NCBI RefSeq assembly: GCF_020905415.1
Contig: NZ_JAJJMP010000001.1
Coordinates: 1,561,501-1,625,500 of the forward strand
Length of the DNA: 64,000 bases
From: Myroides oncorhynchi
GTDB taxonomy: Bacteria > Bacteroidota > Bacteroidia > Flavobacteriales > Flavobacteriaceae
Reading direction: 5' to 3'
Part shown: positions 1 to 9,370 of the stretch, piece by piece
Position numbering within the stretch: position 1 is the first letter of the stretch
Layout: the number at the start of each line of letters is the position of its first letter
Notes under the pieces: generated by a model
What the model saw: the letters and a program-made list of their open reading frames with translations, nothing else
Told to the model about the DNA's origin: nothing
Database searches by the model: none
Program-made: the position numbers and the translations under genes

Positions 1-2010
1 GATGTAAAAGACACTTACTTCGGTGTGGAAGTAGCTGACCCATATAGATGGTTAGAAGATGATAGATCTGAGGAAACTGCTGCTTGGGTAAAAGCTGAGA
101 ACCAAGTTACTTTTGATTATTTAGGGCAAATACCTTTTAGAGATGACCTAAAGAAACAAATGGAAGAAGCATGGAATTATGAGAAAATAGGAGCTCCTTT
201 TAAAGAAGGTAAGTACACTTATTTCTTTAAGAATGACGGGTTGCAAAACCAATCTATCTTATATCGCAAAGATGCTGCAGGGAAAGAAGAAGTATTCTTA
301 GATCCTAATACATTCTCTAAAGATGGTACTACTTCGTTAGGTAGTGTAGACTTCTCAGAAGATGGATCTAAAGTAGCTTATGCAATCTCAGAAGGGGGTA
401 GTGACTGGAGAAAGGTTATTGTATTAGATGCGGAAACAAAGAAAGTAATAGGAGATACATTAGTAGATATAAAGTTTAGTGGTGTTTCTTGGTTTGGGAA
501 TGATGGATTCTATTATTCTAGTTATGATAAACCTACAGGAAGTGAGCTATCTGCTAAGACAGATCAACACAAGTTATATTACCACAAGTTAGGGACAGCT
601 CAAAAAGAGGATACTCTTATCTTTGGTAAAGATCAAAAGAGACGTTATGTAGGAGGATCAGTAACTGCTGATAACAAATATTTAGTTATCACAGCAGCTA
701 ACTCTACGTATGGAAATGAACTTTACTTAAAAGATCTTTCAGTAGCGAACAGCCCTATCGTGATGTTAGTTAATAACTTCGATAGCAGTAATGGTATATT
801 AGATAGTAAAGACGGTAAGTTATTTATTGCTACTGATTATAAAGCACCTAATATGAAGGTGGTTACAGCAGACGTTAAGAATGCTGCACAGGCGAATTGG
901 GTTGATTTTATTCCTGAGACAAAAGATGTATTAACGCCTTCTACAGGTGCAGGATATATCTATGCTAATTACTTAAAGGATGCGGTAGCTTATGTAGAGC
1001 AGTATGATTACACTGGTAAGAAAGTAAGAGTAGTTGAACTACCAGGTATTGGTACAGTGAGTGGTTTTGGAGGAAAGAAAGAGGATACTACTATTTACTA
1101 TTCTTTCACTAACTATATTACAGCAGGTAGTATCTATGCATTCAATCCAGTAGATGGAACGTCTAAAGTATATGAACAACCTAAGGTGAAGTTTGACTCG
1201 TCTAAGTATGAGTCTAAACAAGTATTCTATACTTCTAAAGATGGAACTAAAGTACCAATGATTATCACACATAAAAAAGGCCTTAAGTTAGATGGTAAGA
1301 ATCCTACTATGCTTTATGCTTACGGAGGGTTTAATATTAGCTTGACTCCTTCATTTAGTATTGCTAATGCTATTTGGTTAGAGAATGGTGGTGTATATGC
1401 TGTGCCTAACCTTAGAGGTGGTGGAGAGTATGGTAAAGAATGGCACGTAGCAGGTACTCAATTACAAAAACAAAATGTATTTGATGACTTTATCGCAGCA
1501 GGTCAGTATTTAATTGATAATAAATATACTTCATCTGATTTCTTAGCTATTAAAGGAGGCTCTAATGGTGGTTTATTAGTAGGTGCGACAATGACTCAAC
1601 GTCCTGATCTTATGAAAGTAGCTTTACCAGCAGTAGGAGTATTAGATATGCTTCGTTACCATACTTTTACAGCTGGAGCTGGATGGGCGTATGACTATGG
1701 TACTTCAGAAGATAGTAAAGAGATGTTCGAGTACTTAAAAGGATATTCACCATTACACAATGTAAAAGCTGTAGCATATCCTGCTACGATGGTTACTACA
1801 GGTGATCATGATGATAGAGTAGTACCAGCTCACAGCTTTAAATTTGCTGCTGAGTTACAAGCTAAAAATACAGGTAAGAACCCTATGCTTATCCGTATCG
1901 AAACAAATGCTGGACATGGTGCAGGTAAATCTATCGCTCAACAAATTCAAGAGCATGTAGACTTACAAGCGTTCACATTATACAATATGGGAATCAAGAA
2001 ATTAAAATAA
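1..2010 (+). CDS. Prolyl oligopeptidase (S9A serine peptidase), 5' end cut by window edge
   Basis: The frame is open from base 1 (Asp-Val-Lys-Asp-Thr-Tyr-Phe-Gly), so the true start, and probably a signal peptide, lies upstream of the window. An N-terminal beta-propeller region that limits substrate size is followed by an alpha/beta-hydrolase domain. The nucleophile motif GGSNGGLL has its Ser codon at 1561, DHDDRVVP (about 1804-1827) carries the Asp, and AGHGAGKS has its His codon at 1915, so the triad is complete. The family cleaves short peptides after proline, in Bacteroidota often in the periplasm. A strong terminator follows. Confidence 0.95.
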   Translation, partial: DVKDTYFGVEVADPYRWLEDDRSEETAAWVKAENQVTFDYLGQIPFRDDLKKQMEEAWNYEKIGAPFKEGKYTYFFKNDGLQNQSILYRKDAAGKEEVFLDPNTFSKDGTTSLGSVDFSEDGSKVAYAISEGGSDWRKVIVLDAETKKVIGDTLVDIKFSGVSWFGNDGFYYSSYDKPTGSELSAKTDQHKLYYHKLGTAQKEDTLIFGKDQKRRYVGGSVTADNKYLVITAANSTYGNELYLKDLSVANSPIVMLVNNFDSSNGILDSKDGKLFIATDYKAPNMKVVTADVKNAAQANWVDFIPETKDVLTPSTGAGYIYANYLKDAVAYVEQYDYTGKKVRVVELPGIGTVSGFGGKKEDTTIYYSFTNYITAGSIYAFNPVDGTSKVYEQPKVKFDSSKYESKQVFYTSKDGTKVPMIITHKKGLKLDGKNPTMLYAYGGFNISLTPSFSIANAIWLENGGVYAVPNLRGGGEYGKEWHVAGTQLQKQNVFDDFIAAGQYLIDNKYTSSDFLAIKGGSNGGLLVGATMTQRPDLMKVALPAVGVLDMLRYHTFTAGAGWAYDYGTSEDSKEMFEYLKGYSPLHNVKAVAYPATMVTTGDHDDRVVPAHSFKFAAELQAKNTGKNPMLIRIETNAGHGAGKSIAQQIQEHVDLQAFTLYNMGIKKLK

Positions 2011-2031
2011 GAATAGCTTATTCTAGATAGT

Positions 2032-2066
2032 AAAAAAGGCGAGTCAATGAGTTGGCTCGCCTTTTT
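2032..2066. terminator. Bidirectional Rho-independent terminator
   Basis: A hairpin with a stem of about 15 bp (core GGCGAG/CTCGCC) is flanked by A-run and T-run. It sits between the converging peptidase gene and DUF1684 lipoprotein gene and can serve both strands. Confidence 0.85.
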
Positions 2067-2086
2067 GTATTTATTAGTTTTTGGTA

Positions 2087-2695
2087 TTATTCGTATTTAT
2101 AATCTTTGACACCTGCGTTTATCTCTGCATCTATAAAGTTTTGTTCTGGTGGAATAGGACATGAGAATTTTGGGTTATACACACAGTAAGGGTTATAAGC
2201 TAGATTAAAGTTAATCGTTATACTATCTCCATCAGGTATTTGTAGATCTAAATATCTACCACCACCATACGAAGTAACTCCTGATGTCAAATCTGTGAAG
2301 GGTAGGAACAAATGATTTACATATTCTTCTTTCTCTCTAACAGTCAAATCTTGAAACACATCGACTTTATACTCTTTATCTTTTAAGGAGAAAGTTATTA
2401 CGCCGTATTTTATATAAGTTGGTCTTCTTGCAGTTGTAGTAGGCATCTCAAAAGGTTTTTCGTTAGGTGTACGTTCTAATTTACCTTGTATGACGAAATC
2501 GTTACTTATAGGGAAAAAATCTAGACCTTTAAACTTCTTAATTGCATCTTTAGGAAGTGGTGAACTCTCCATATCGCTAAATTCTTTATTAAGATTTTTT
2601 TGAAATACTACAGCTTTTTCTGCTTCATTAGCTGGTGTATTATTACAGCTTATACCTAAAAAAGCAATGAATGCAAGGGCAATAAGTTTCTTCAT
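2087..2695 (-). CDS. DUF1684-family lipoprotein
   Basis: A 202-residue protein with a lipoprotein signal (MKKLIALAFIAFLGISC; lipobox Cys at residue 17). The C-terminal half carries the DUF1684 signature: a GGGRYLDL strand, then NFNLAYNPYCVYNP and SCPIPP, where conserved Cys and Pro residues cluster. The biochemical function of DUF1684 is not established. It is probably attached to the periplasmic face of a membrane. It stands alone between two terminators. Confidence 0.85.
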   Translation of the reverse strand: MKKLIALAFIAFLGISCNNTPANEAEKAVVFQKNLNKEFSDMESSPLPKDAIKKFKGLDFFPISNDFVIQGKLERTPNEKPFEMPTTTARRPTYIKYGVITFSLKDKEYKVDVFQDLTVREKEEYVNHLFLPFTDLTSGVTSYGGGRYLDLQIPDGDSITINFNLAYNPYCVYNPKFSCPIPPEQNFIDAEINAGVKDYKYE

Positions 2696-2723
2696 GTCTT
2701 ATAATTTGTTTAATAGGTATAAA

Positions 2724-2759
2724 ATAAAAGACTTGCCATCACAATGGCAAGTCTTTTAT
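2724..2759 (-). terminator. Terminator of dps
   Basis: A perfect 16-bp inverted repeat with a CACA loop and T-rich 3' side on the minus strand, immediately downstream of dps. Confidence 0.9.
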
Positions 2760-2782
2760 CATTTTATTATGGTAATGTGTTA

Positions 2783-3256
2783 TTATCCTAAGTGAGCACG
2801 TAGCATCCATGCTGTTTTCTCGTGTGCTTCCATCAACCCAATTAAAAAGTCAGCTGTACTTTTGTCATTAGACTCTTCGATAGCATCGATGTTCTCTCTA
2901 ATAAAACTAACAATGATTTCATAATCTATTAATAATTCACTAATCCAAGACTTACTATCTGTATTAGTAGTAGATCTCTCTTCGGTTAGATGAGTAAGTT
3001 TTAAGTAATCTTTTAGAGAAGATGGAGCATAGTGTCCTAATGTTTTGATACGCTCAGCTATGGCATCTACATTTACTGCTAATTCAGTATATAGCTCTTC
3101 AAAATACACATGTTTAGAATGAAAGTCAACTCCTGTTACATTATAATGAGCGTTTCTAACTTTTGTATATAAGATAAATTCATCTGCCAATAATTGAGAT
3201 AATACTCCTGCATTGAATTGTCTAGCTTTGTCTGTAAGTCCAATATTTGTTTTCAT
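2783..3256 (-). CDS. dps: Dps-like DNA-protecting ferritin (DNA starvation/stationary-phase protein)
   Basis: A 157-residue four-helix ferritin-like protein of normal Dps length. The diagnostic stretch NAHYNVTG (ferroxidase His) is followed by FHSKHVYFEELYTELAVNVDAIAER, giving the inter-subunit His, Asp and Glu iron ligands. Dps dodecamers oxidise Fe(II) with peroxide and store iron, protecting DNA during oxidative stress. The gene is monocistronic, with its own terminator and a palindrome in its upstream region. Confidence 0.95.
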   Translation of the reverse strand: MKTNIGLTDKARQFNAGVLSQLLADEFILYTKVRNAHYNVTGVDFHSKHVYFEELYTELAVNVDAIAERIKTLGHYAPSSLKDYLKLTHLTEERSTTNTDSKSWISELLIDYEIIVSFIRENIDAIEESNDKSTADFLIGLMEAHEKTAWMLRAHLG

Positions 3257-3333
3257 AGTTCTATTTTTTTTGATACTTAATTAGTTTTTATTACAATGTA
3301 AATTTACTAAGTATCTGTGTGAATTATATTGAT

Positions 3334-3345
3334 AAACAATTGTTT
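3334..3345. promoter_or_regulatory. Palindrome upstream of dps
   Basis: The perfect 12-bp palindrome AAACAATTGTTT lies about 80 bp upstream of the dps start. It could be a regulator site for the stress gene, but AT-rich DNA yields such palindromes by chance and no known box was matched. Confidence 0.3.
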
Positions 3346-3403
3346 GTGTTTATGTGACTATTGAAAACTATTATTGACTTGGGATGATTAATTGGTTAAA
3401 ATG

Positions 3404-3434
3404 TATAAAAAAAGGAGTTCCTAAGAACTCCTTT
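3404..3434 (-). terminator. Rho-independent terminator
   Basis: A 10-bp perfect stem (AAAGGAGTTC/GAACTCCTTT) with a CTAA loop and a T-run on the minus strand, directly after the helical lipoprotein gene. Confidence 0.85.
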
Positions 3435-3451
3435 TACATACCATTTTGATA

Positions 3452-3922
3452 TTATTTTTTTATTATATCAGATATAGCTTCAGCTTTACCTTTTACTTCA
3501 GCCGCTTTTTCTTTAGTAGCTTCAGTTGCTTCTTTAACAGATTCTTTTACCTCAGCTGCTTTTTCTTTAGTAGCTTCAGTAACGTCTTCTACAGCTTTAC
3601 CTGTCTTACCTGCTACTTCTTCTACCTTGGCTTTAGCATCATCCCAAGTTTTTTGAGCAGTTTCTAAAGCTTTTTTAGCTTGTTCTTCTGCTTTTTTATC
3701 TCCTTTTTTGATTGCTTCTTCTACTGCAGCTTTTGCTTCAGCTAATTTAGTCTCAGCGTCAGTTTTAGCTTTTTCGAATTCAGCAGTAGCTTCTGTTGTT
3801 TCAACAGGTGTTTCTGTAGTAGTTTCTACTGATTCAGTAGAAGGTTCTCCTTCTACTTTGTCCTTACATGATGTAGCGAATAATAGTCCTACAACAGCGA
3901 ATGATAACAATACTTTTTTCAT
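3452..3922 (-). CDS. Lipoprotein with Ala/Lys/Glu-rich helical repeats
   Basis: A 156-residue protein with a lipoprotein signal ending in ATSCKD. It then has a Thr/Glu/Pro-rich linker and a long Ala-Lys-Glu-Val region with imperfect 11-residue repeats, including a duplicated EATKEKAAEVK unit. The pattern resembles LEA or apolipoprotein-like amphipathic helices. It is most likely a membrane-anchored periplasmic rod or stress protein; no enzyme motif is present. It is a single-gene unit with its own terminator. Confidence 0.7.
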   Translation of the reverse strand: MKKVLLSFAVVGLLFATSCKDKVEGEPSTESVETTTETPVETTEATAEFEKAKTDAETKLAEAKAAVEEAIKKGDKKAEEQAKKALETAQKTWDDAKAKVEEVAGKTGKAVEDVTEATKEKAAEVKESVKEATEATKEKAAEVKGKAEAISDIIKK

Positions 3923-3994
3923 AGTAATTCTATTTTAGTTCATATCAAAGTTAGAAAAAATAAATATACAATTGTGTTTTTCACTTATAAAATG

Positions 3995-4714
3995 TTATTT
4001 TTTATCTTTCTTCTTTTGTAATGAATCCTCTTTTTTGAAATTTAAAGAGCCAAACCCGTTTATGTATTGTGTTATTGTGTTTTTCCTTCTGTTGATATAT
4101 GGACCAGAGTTATTAGCTTTATATCTACGTGGGTTTGGTAAGATTACTGCAATACCAGCTGCTTCTCTTGCAGTTAAGTTTTTAGCATCTTTCTTATACC
4201 AATGTTGAGCTGCTGCTTGGGCACCGTATATTCCATCACCCATTTCTATACTATTAAGATATACTTCTAGTATCCTTTCTTTTGGCCAAATTAATTCTAT
4301 TAAAACAGTAAAGTATGCTTCAAATCCTTTTCGGATATAACTACGACCAGGCCATAAGAATACATTTTTAGCCGTTTGTTGTGATATTGTACTTCCACCT
4401 TTTATTTTCTTTCCTTTCTCGTTATTTTTCATTGCCTTTTCAATGGCTTTAAAGTCAAATCCATTGTGTTGAAGAAATGTACCATCTTCACTAGTGATAA
4501 CGGCTTTCTGTAAGTTAGTACTGATGTTTTCCATCGGTACCCAGCTATGTTGGAGTGTCATGGGGTTATCATCCTTAACTTGTTCATATAATCTGATGAA
4601 CATTAACGGAGTATAAGGAATCGGCACAAAGCGAAAGAAAATTACTGAAGTTAAACTCAATATGAAAAAAGCTAGAATAGCCTTAAAGATAAATCGTGTT
4701 ATTTTTCTTATCAT
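3995..4714 (-). CDS. mtgA: Monofunctional biosynthetic peptidoglycan transglycosylase
   Basis: A 239-residue GT51 glycosyltransferase with one N-terminal membrane segment (about residues 8-30) and no transpeptidase domain. Conserved motifs are EDGTFLQHNGFD (catalytic Glu), KGGSTISQQTAKN, the KERILEVYLN helix and the ARQAA-like AREAA segment. It polymerises lipid II into glycan strands at the outer face of the inner membrane. A short charged tail follows the domain. The gene appears monocistronic. Confidence 0.93.
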   Translation of the reverse strand: MIRKITRFIFKAILAFFILSLTSVIFFRFVPIPYTPLMFIRLYEQVKDDNPMTLQHSWVPMENISTNLQKAVITSEDGTFLQHNGFDFKAIEKAMKNNEKGKKIKGGSTISQQTAKNVFLWPGRSYIRKGFEAYFTVLIELIWPKERILEVYLNSIEMGDGIYGAQAAAQHWYKKDAKNLTAREAAGIAVILPNPRRYKANNSGPYINRRKNTITQYINGFGSLNFKKEDSLQKKKDKK

Positions 4715-4900
4715 AACGAAAGAAGAGGGTTAAAAAACGGAGCAAAAGTAATTAAAATAATGGTTCATTTTTCAAAAAATAGATTTAATGTATTTCTTGA
4801 TTAATAGAATATTAAATATACTGATTAAAGGTTGTTAATTGGTTGATACATAATTTGTTTGTATTAATGTCTGTTTATTTGGTTAGCCTATACTATTTAA

Positions 4901-4928
4901 ATAAAAAACTCGCCATAGTAGCGAGTTT
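4901..4928 (-). terminator. Rho-independent terminator of the SDR gene
   Basis: An 8-bp stem AAACTCGC/GCGAGTTT with a 7-nt loop and a T-run on the minus strand, downstream of the SDR gene. The rest of the 4715-4982 gap shows nothing recognisable. Confidence 0.75.
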
Positions 4929-4982
4929 AGGTTGTAATCATAATAAGTAATAAGAAATTAGACATACGTCTCTTCCCTTAAT

Positions 4983-5699
4983 TTATTGAGGGTTAGTTGT
5001 CCACAGGGATACTGTTTTAACCATGGCTCTTCTAGGTAATCTTAATGTAGCTACGATAAGTTCGGCGAAGTCTTCAGGTTGTAAGATATGATCAGGATTA
5101 CCATCGGTAAGACCTAAATCTATCGACATATCTGAAGCGATAGTACTTGGTGTTAGTGTACACACTCTGATATTATTCTTACGTACTTCTTTCATCAGTG
5201 ATTCAGACATTCCAATCACTGCAAATTTAGATGCAGAGTATGCAGACGTAGTTGCATTTCCGTTAAGACCAGCTGTAGAAGCTACGTTAAAGATATCTCC
5301 TTCGTTCTGGTCGATTAGATGAGGTAGTACTTCTTTAGTAACATTATATACTCCCATTACGTTAGTTAATAGAATCTCTTCCCAACGCTCAGCGGACATA
5401 TCTGTAAACTTTCCGAACTCTGATATACCAGCATTATTCACTAATATATCTACTCCTCCTAATGTATTTATAATATTTGCTATCTTTATTTTTACTTTTG
5501 CCTTGTCAGTTACATCAAATGCTGCATAAGTAGCTTTCACTCCTAATGATTCTAATTCTGTAACTGTCGCTTGCAATGTTTTTTCGTTTCTACCAGTAAT
5601 AGCTACGTTTATCCCTTCTTGAGCAAAAGCGATTGCTGTTGCTTTACCTAATCCTCTTCCACCACCTGTGATAATTGCGTTTTTACCTTTCAATTTCAT
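4983..5699 (-). CDS. SDR-family oxidoreductase (3-ketoacyl-ACP reductase-like)
   Basis: A 238-residue classical short-chain dehydrogenase. The cofactor motif is TGGGRGLG (residues 11-18), NNAG marks the structural Asn, and the catalytic Ser-Tyr-Lys is seen in NVASTAG and YSASK. It is FabG-like in length and fold. Substrate cannot be assigned, because many FabG paralogs reduce unrelated ketones. No fatty-acid synthesis genes are adjacent, which argues against the housekeeping fabG. Confidence 0.85.
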   Translation of the reverse strand: MKLKGKNAIITGGGRGLGKATAIAFAQEGINVAITGRNEKTLQATVTELESLGVKATYAAFDVTDKAKVKIKIANIINTLGGVDILVNNAGISEFGKFTDMSAERWEEILLTNVMGVYNVTKEVLPHLIDQNEGDIFNVASTAGLNGNATTSAYSASKFAVIGMSESLMKEVRKNNIRVCTLTPSTIASDMSIDLGLTDGNPDHILQPEDFAELIVATLRLPRRAMVKTVSLWTTNPQ

Positions 5700-5765
5700 G
5701 TTTTTAATGCTTTAATGTAAAGATATGTAATTTATTAGAAAATTAGTGTTTCCCTAATGTTAAAT

Positions 5766-6536
5766 TTAATTCTTATCTATAAACTTTTTGATAGAATTCC
5801 ACAAATTATAGCGTTTTATTAGCGCTTGTTTTGAGATTACCACTACGTCATTCCACTTCTGTTCATCTTCACCACATAGCTCAGAAATCATTTTCATAGC
5901 CATTGGGCCATGTTCATCTCCATCTAATTCGATATGGCGTTCGAAGTAATATACTAGTTTTGTTAAGTCTGTTTCAGGGAAGTTCTGTTGAAACCCTTTT
6001 AGAATCTCTTTAAACATCGACGGAATTAAGTCTTCACGTCCGAAAGTAAAGGCCGCTGCTATCTCGTGTGATTTACCTGTCTCGATAGTTTTAAACGTAA
6101 AGTCTAGAAATTCTTTAATTCCTGTATCTAGATCTGTTTTTGCAATTGCTTCGAAGATAGGTGTACCTCCTTTTAGATTGTTGATTAAAGCTGTGATACC
6201 TGTAGTATCAGCATTAGCTGTTAACATTGCATCTAGATACATTTCGAAGTGACTAAGACGTTGACCATCATAAGCCAAGTCTGATTCCTCTGCCAAGACG
6301 ATTTCATTTATCAAATAACGTGTCTGTGGATATGGGGATGCAAACCAAGGAGTCGTTGTGCAAGTTAATTGCTGTTGTAACGCTTTAAGTAAGGACATAA
6401 AATCCCAAACCGCATATACATGCCCTTCCATAAAAGCACATAAGTCTGGTATTGTCTTTATCTTATTATAAAGTGGGTGTTGAAGTAAAGCATTTCTTTC
6501 TTCAGCGATTTGTACATTGATTTCTTGAATAGTCAT
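5766..6536 (-). CDS. DUF3050 family protein (haem-oxygenase-like fold)
   Basis: A 256-residue helical protein matching the DUF3050 pattern: an N-terminal NALLQHPLYNKI segment, then FMEGHVYAVWDFMSLLKALQ, then ETDL-LVYYFERHIELDGDEHG near residues 190-215. Conserved His and Glu residues in these helices resemble di-metal or haem-oxygenase-like proteins such as TenA and CADD relatives. The family function is unknown to me. It is separated from the next upstream gene by a terminator. Confidence 0.75.
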   Translation of the reverse strand: MTIQEINVQIAEERNALLQHPLYNKIKTIPDLCAFMEGHVYAVWDFMSLLKALQQQLTCTTTPWFASPYPQTRYLINEIVLAEESDLAYDGQRLSHFEMYLDAMLTANADTTGITALINNLKGGTPIFEAIAKTDLDTGIKEFLDFTFKTIETGKSHEIAAAFTFGREDLIPSMFKEILKGFQQNFPETDLTKLVYYFERHIELDGDEHGPMAMKMISELCGEDEQKWNDVVVISKQALIKRYNLWNSIKKFIDKN

Positions 6537-6559
6537 ATCTACTTAATTTGGTGCAAAAG

Positions 6560-6588
6560 TAAAAAAGCTTCACCGAAAGGCGAAGCTC
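6560..6588 (-). terminator. Rho-independent terminator after gcdH-like gene
   Basis: A 9-bp stem (AGCTTCGCC/GGTGAAGCT on the minus strand, one G-U pair) followed by a T6 run, downstream of the acyl-CoA dehydrogenase gene. Confidence 0.85.
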
Positions 6589-6619
6589 TTTATATAAAGT
6601 TTATCTATTGATGTATTTA

Positions 6620-7798
6620 TTACTTAAATGCTGCAAATCCTGTTACATCCATACCTGTGATTAACAGGTGAATATCATGTGTGCCTTCATACGTTACTAC
6701 AGATTCTAAGTTCATCATATGACGCATGATAGAATATTCTCCAGTGATTCCCATACCACCTAGCATCTGACGAGCATCGCGAGCGATGTCTAATGCCATA
6801 GCTACATTATTACGCTTTGCCATAGAGATTTGGGCAGACGTAGCTCTTCCTTCATTTCGAAGTACTCCTAATCTCCATGTTAGTAACTGTGCTTTAGTAA
6901 TCTCTGTGATCATCTCTGCTAATTTCTTTTGTTGAAGTTGAGTAGCCCCGATTGGTTTGTCAAACTGTATGCGCTCTTTAGAGTAGCGCAGCGCAGTGTC
7001 ATAACAGTCCATTGCTGCCCCTATAGCACCCCAAGCGATACCATATCTAGCCGAATCAAGACACCCTAGTGGGGCACCTAATCCTGATTTATTAGGAAGT
7101 AAGTTTTCTTTAGGAACTTTTACATTATCAAATATTAGTTCACCTGTAGCTGAAGCTCTCAGTGACCATTTGTTATGTGTTTCAGGAGTAGTGAAGCCTG
7201 CCATACCACGCTCTACGATAAGCCCATGGATACGTCCTTCTTCATTCTTTGCCCATACAACAGCGATGTCAGCAAATGGTGCATTAGAGATCCACATCTT
7301 CGCTCCGTTAAGTAGGTAGTGGTCTCCCATATCTTTAAAGTTAGTCAACATACCTGCTGGATTAGATCCGTGATCTGGTTCTGTCAATCCAAAACATCCG
7401 ATAAACTCTCCACTCGCTAACTTAGGCAGATATTTCATGCGTTGTGCTTCATTTCCGTATTTCCATATCGGATACATCACTAATGAAGATTGAACAGAAG
7501 AGGTAGAACGGATACCTGAATCACCTCTTTCGATCTCTTGCATGATTAGACCATACGAAATTTGATCTAAGCCTGCACCTCCATATTCTGTAGGGATATA
7601 TGGACCGAATCCACCTATCTCGGCTAACCCTGGTACTAACTGTTTTGGAAATTCTGCACGTTGAGCGAAGTCTTCGATGATAGGGCTTACCTCTCTCTTT
7701 ACCCATGCTCTAGCTGTATCTCTAATCAACTTATGCTCGTCTGTAAGCAAGTCGTCTAATAGGTAATAATCAGGTGCCTGAAATAAATCTGGTTTCAT
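6620..7798 (-). CDS. Acyl-CoA dehydrogenase, glutaryl-CoA dehydrogenase type
   Basis: A 392-residue flavoprotein. RSTSSVQSSLVMYPIWKYG and the FAD-contacting CFGLTEPDHGSNP segment match glutaryl-CoA dehydrogenases. YEGTHDIHLLITGMDVTG near the C-terminus carries the catalytic Glu in the GCDH-type position. GCDH oxidises and decarboxylates glutaryl-CoA to crotonyl-CoA in lysine and tryptophan breakdown. It is monocistronic with no lysine-pathway neighbours, so the glutaryl specificity rests on the motifs. Confidence 0.85.
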   Translation of the reverse strand: MKPDLFQAPDYYLLDDLLTDEHKLIRDTARAWVKREVSPIIEDFAQRAEFPKQLVPGLAEIGGFGPYIPTEYGGAGLDQISYGLIMQEIERGDSGIRSTSSVQSSLVMYPIWKYGNEAQRMKYLPKLASGEFIGCFGLTEPDHGSNPAGMLTNFKDMGDHYLLNGAKMWISNAPFADIAVVWAKNEEGRIHGLIVERGMAGFTTPETHNKWSLRASATGELIFDNVKVPKENLLPNKSGLGAPLGCLDSARYGIAWGAIGAAMDCYDTALRYSKERIQFDKPIGATQLQQKKLAEMITEITKAQLLTWRLGVLRNEGRATSAQISMAKRNNVAMALDIARDARQMLGGMGITGEYSIMRHMMNLESVVTYEGTHDIHLLITGMDVTGFAAFK

Positions 7799-7969
7799 AT
7801 ATCAATATCTTTTTTTTGGTTGTATAACAAAAATAGACAATATTTCGAATTGACCAATTTTTAGATAATTTAATTCTGATTATCCTTTCTTTTTACGAAC
7901 ACTGTATTCATAAAAACTCTATTTACAGCATCGTAAAAAATATTGTTCTTATTGATTTAATTAGGTAAT

Positions 7970-8093
7970 GGTCAGTAAGTGGTAGTTAAGTTATCGGTAT
8001 ATGATAGGCTTAAAATAGCATATTTTAAGGCGACCACCTGCCTATCATATGCCGATCACAAGCCGACCACCCCTATTTCAGGCCGGGTCAGTA
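7970..8093. repeat. MITE-like nested inverted-repeat element
   Basis: Two 17-nt arms (7993-8009 and 8040-8056, one mismatch) flank a 30-nt centre that contains a perfect 8-bp inverted repeat (TTAAAATA/TATTTTAA, 8010-8028). Weaker similarity extends the arms to about 32 nt. The octamer GGTCAGTA occurs at both outer edges (7970 and 8086). It fills most of the 407-bp gap between gcdH and the thioredoxin-like gene, and no reading frame was found in it. Confidence 0.5.
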
Positions 8094-8205
8094 CAAAAAG
8101 CACTATGTAGATTTTAGGTTTAATGTGATGCCGTTATAACCGTTTGATTTATGATATTTATTTTTCTAATGTTTTGTTATCTTAGCTAGCTAAATGGAGT
8201 AGATT

Positions 8206-9303
8206 ATGACTAATAAGTTACTATATATGCTTTTATTGTTTTGTTCAATAGGAGTAATAGCACAAGATAAACTTAGAATAAAGGGTAAGATAGAAGGGAT
8301 ACCTAATGAGGCTACTTTGAGTCTTTCTTATGATAAGCAAGAAATAGAGTTTAAAGCAGTAGATGGAGTATTTGAAGTAGAAACTCAGATTATTAAAGCA
8401 CCTACTTCCGTCTATTTGTTTATCAAGAATGGAGAAGATTTTAAGTACACTTCTTTTTTCTTGGGGAATGAGTCTGTTACTATTGAAGGTAATGTAAATA
8501 ATTTAAAATATCTACAAGCGGAGGGGTCTGCTTATGATGGTTTAAGATATGAGAGTGAGTTGTTAACTAAAGATGTTAGAATAGCACGAGATGTAATAGA
8601 AAGTAAAATATCTAAACTTGTAGAAGAGGGGATGTCTCAAGATAGTGTTATGGCTTCTTACAAGGAGGAATATTTACGTATGGAGCAAAATATCAAAGAC
8701 TTAGATTATGAGTTTCTAAAGAAAAATATTAATACTGATTATGGACGTTATATATTGGGATTTATAATTAATGATGACAATACTAATCATCATAAAGAAC
8801 TGTATAATTTAGTCGATAATCAATATCTAAATACTGATGCTGTGGTATTTTTAAAAACCTTGTTAGATAAAGAACCATTAGTGAAAGGAGATAAGTATTA
8901 TGATTTTATAGCTTTAGATTTAAACCAAAAAGAGAGTAAGTTTAGTGACAATTTTAAAGGTAAGTATGTGTTACTTGACTTTTCTTCTCCATATTGTTGG
9001 TTTTGTCGTCAGGCTGTTCCTATAACGACTAAGATAACGGAAGCATTAGAGGATAAGCTAGTACATGTGACTTATTGTATAGATAATGATTTAGTTAGTG
9101 CAAAACAGTATAAAGATTTAAAAGGAGATAAGGGAGTAATTGTTTGGGATAAAAAAGGAATGATGAGCTCAACCATAGCTAAATATAGGATGAGAGGAAC
9201 TCCTTATTATGTGTTATTTAATCTAGAAGGCAGAGTGCTAAAGATATTTGATCAAGGGTTAGAAGATGACTTCGAAGAACAGTTGAGAGCGTTGATGAAG
9301 TAG
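8206..9303 (+). CDS. DUF4369 / TlpA-like thiol-disulfide protein
   Basis: A 365-residue exported protein with signal peptide MTNKLLYMLLLFCSIGVIAQ. Residues of about 22-120 form a DUF4369 beta domain (KLRIKGKIEG start). The C-terminal region of about residues 240-365 is thioredoxin-like, with the active site SSPYCWFCRQAVP (Cys-x-x-Cys) and the cis-Pro segment RGTPYYVLF. Such proteins are extracytoplasmic redox proteins in Bacteroidota. The CWFC spacing is intact, but the partner is unknown. Confidence 0.85.
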   Translation: MTNKLLYMLLLFCSIGVIAQDKLRIKGKIEGIPNEATLSLSYDKQEIEFKAVDGVFEVETQIIKAPTSVYLFIKNGEDFKYTSFFLGNESVTIEGNVNNLKYLQAEGSAYDGLRYESELLTKDVRIARDVIESKISKLVEEGMSQDSVMASYKEEYLRMEQNIKDLDYEFLKKNINTDYGRYILGFIINDDNTNHHKELYNLVDNQYLNTDAVVFLKTLLDKEPLVKGDKYYDFIALDLNQKESKFSDNFKGKYVLLDFSSPYCWFCRQAVPITTKITEALEDKLVHVTYCIDNDLVSAKQYKDLKGDKGVIVWDKKGMMSSTIAKYRMRGTPYYVLFNLEGRVLKIFDQGLEDDFEEQLRALMK

Positions 9304-9329
9304 AGTTTTGTTTCTATCTATAGTTATAA

Positions 9330-9364
9330 AAAACCAACGCCCTTCTGTATGGAAGGGCGTTTGC
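9330..9364. terminator. Bidirectional terminator
   Basis: A 10-bp perfect stem AACGCCCTTC/GAAGGGCGTT between convergent genes, with an A-run on the left and T-rich sequence on the right. Confidence 0.85.
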
Positions 9365-9370
9365 TTTATA

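Noticed and set aside
3446..3667. Frame antisense to the helical lipoprotein
   Set aside because: Phe/Ser-rich translation is the mirror of the Ala/Lys/Glu repeat on the real strand.
8085..8093. Target-site duplication for the 7970-8093 element
   Set aside because: The GGTCAGTA octamers are not equidistant from the inverted arms (about 14 extra nt on the right), so I do not call them a duplication.
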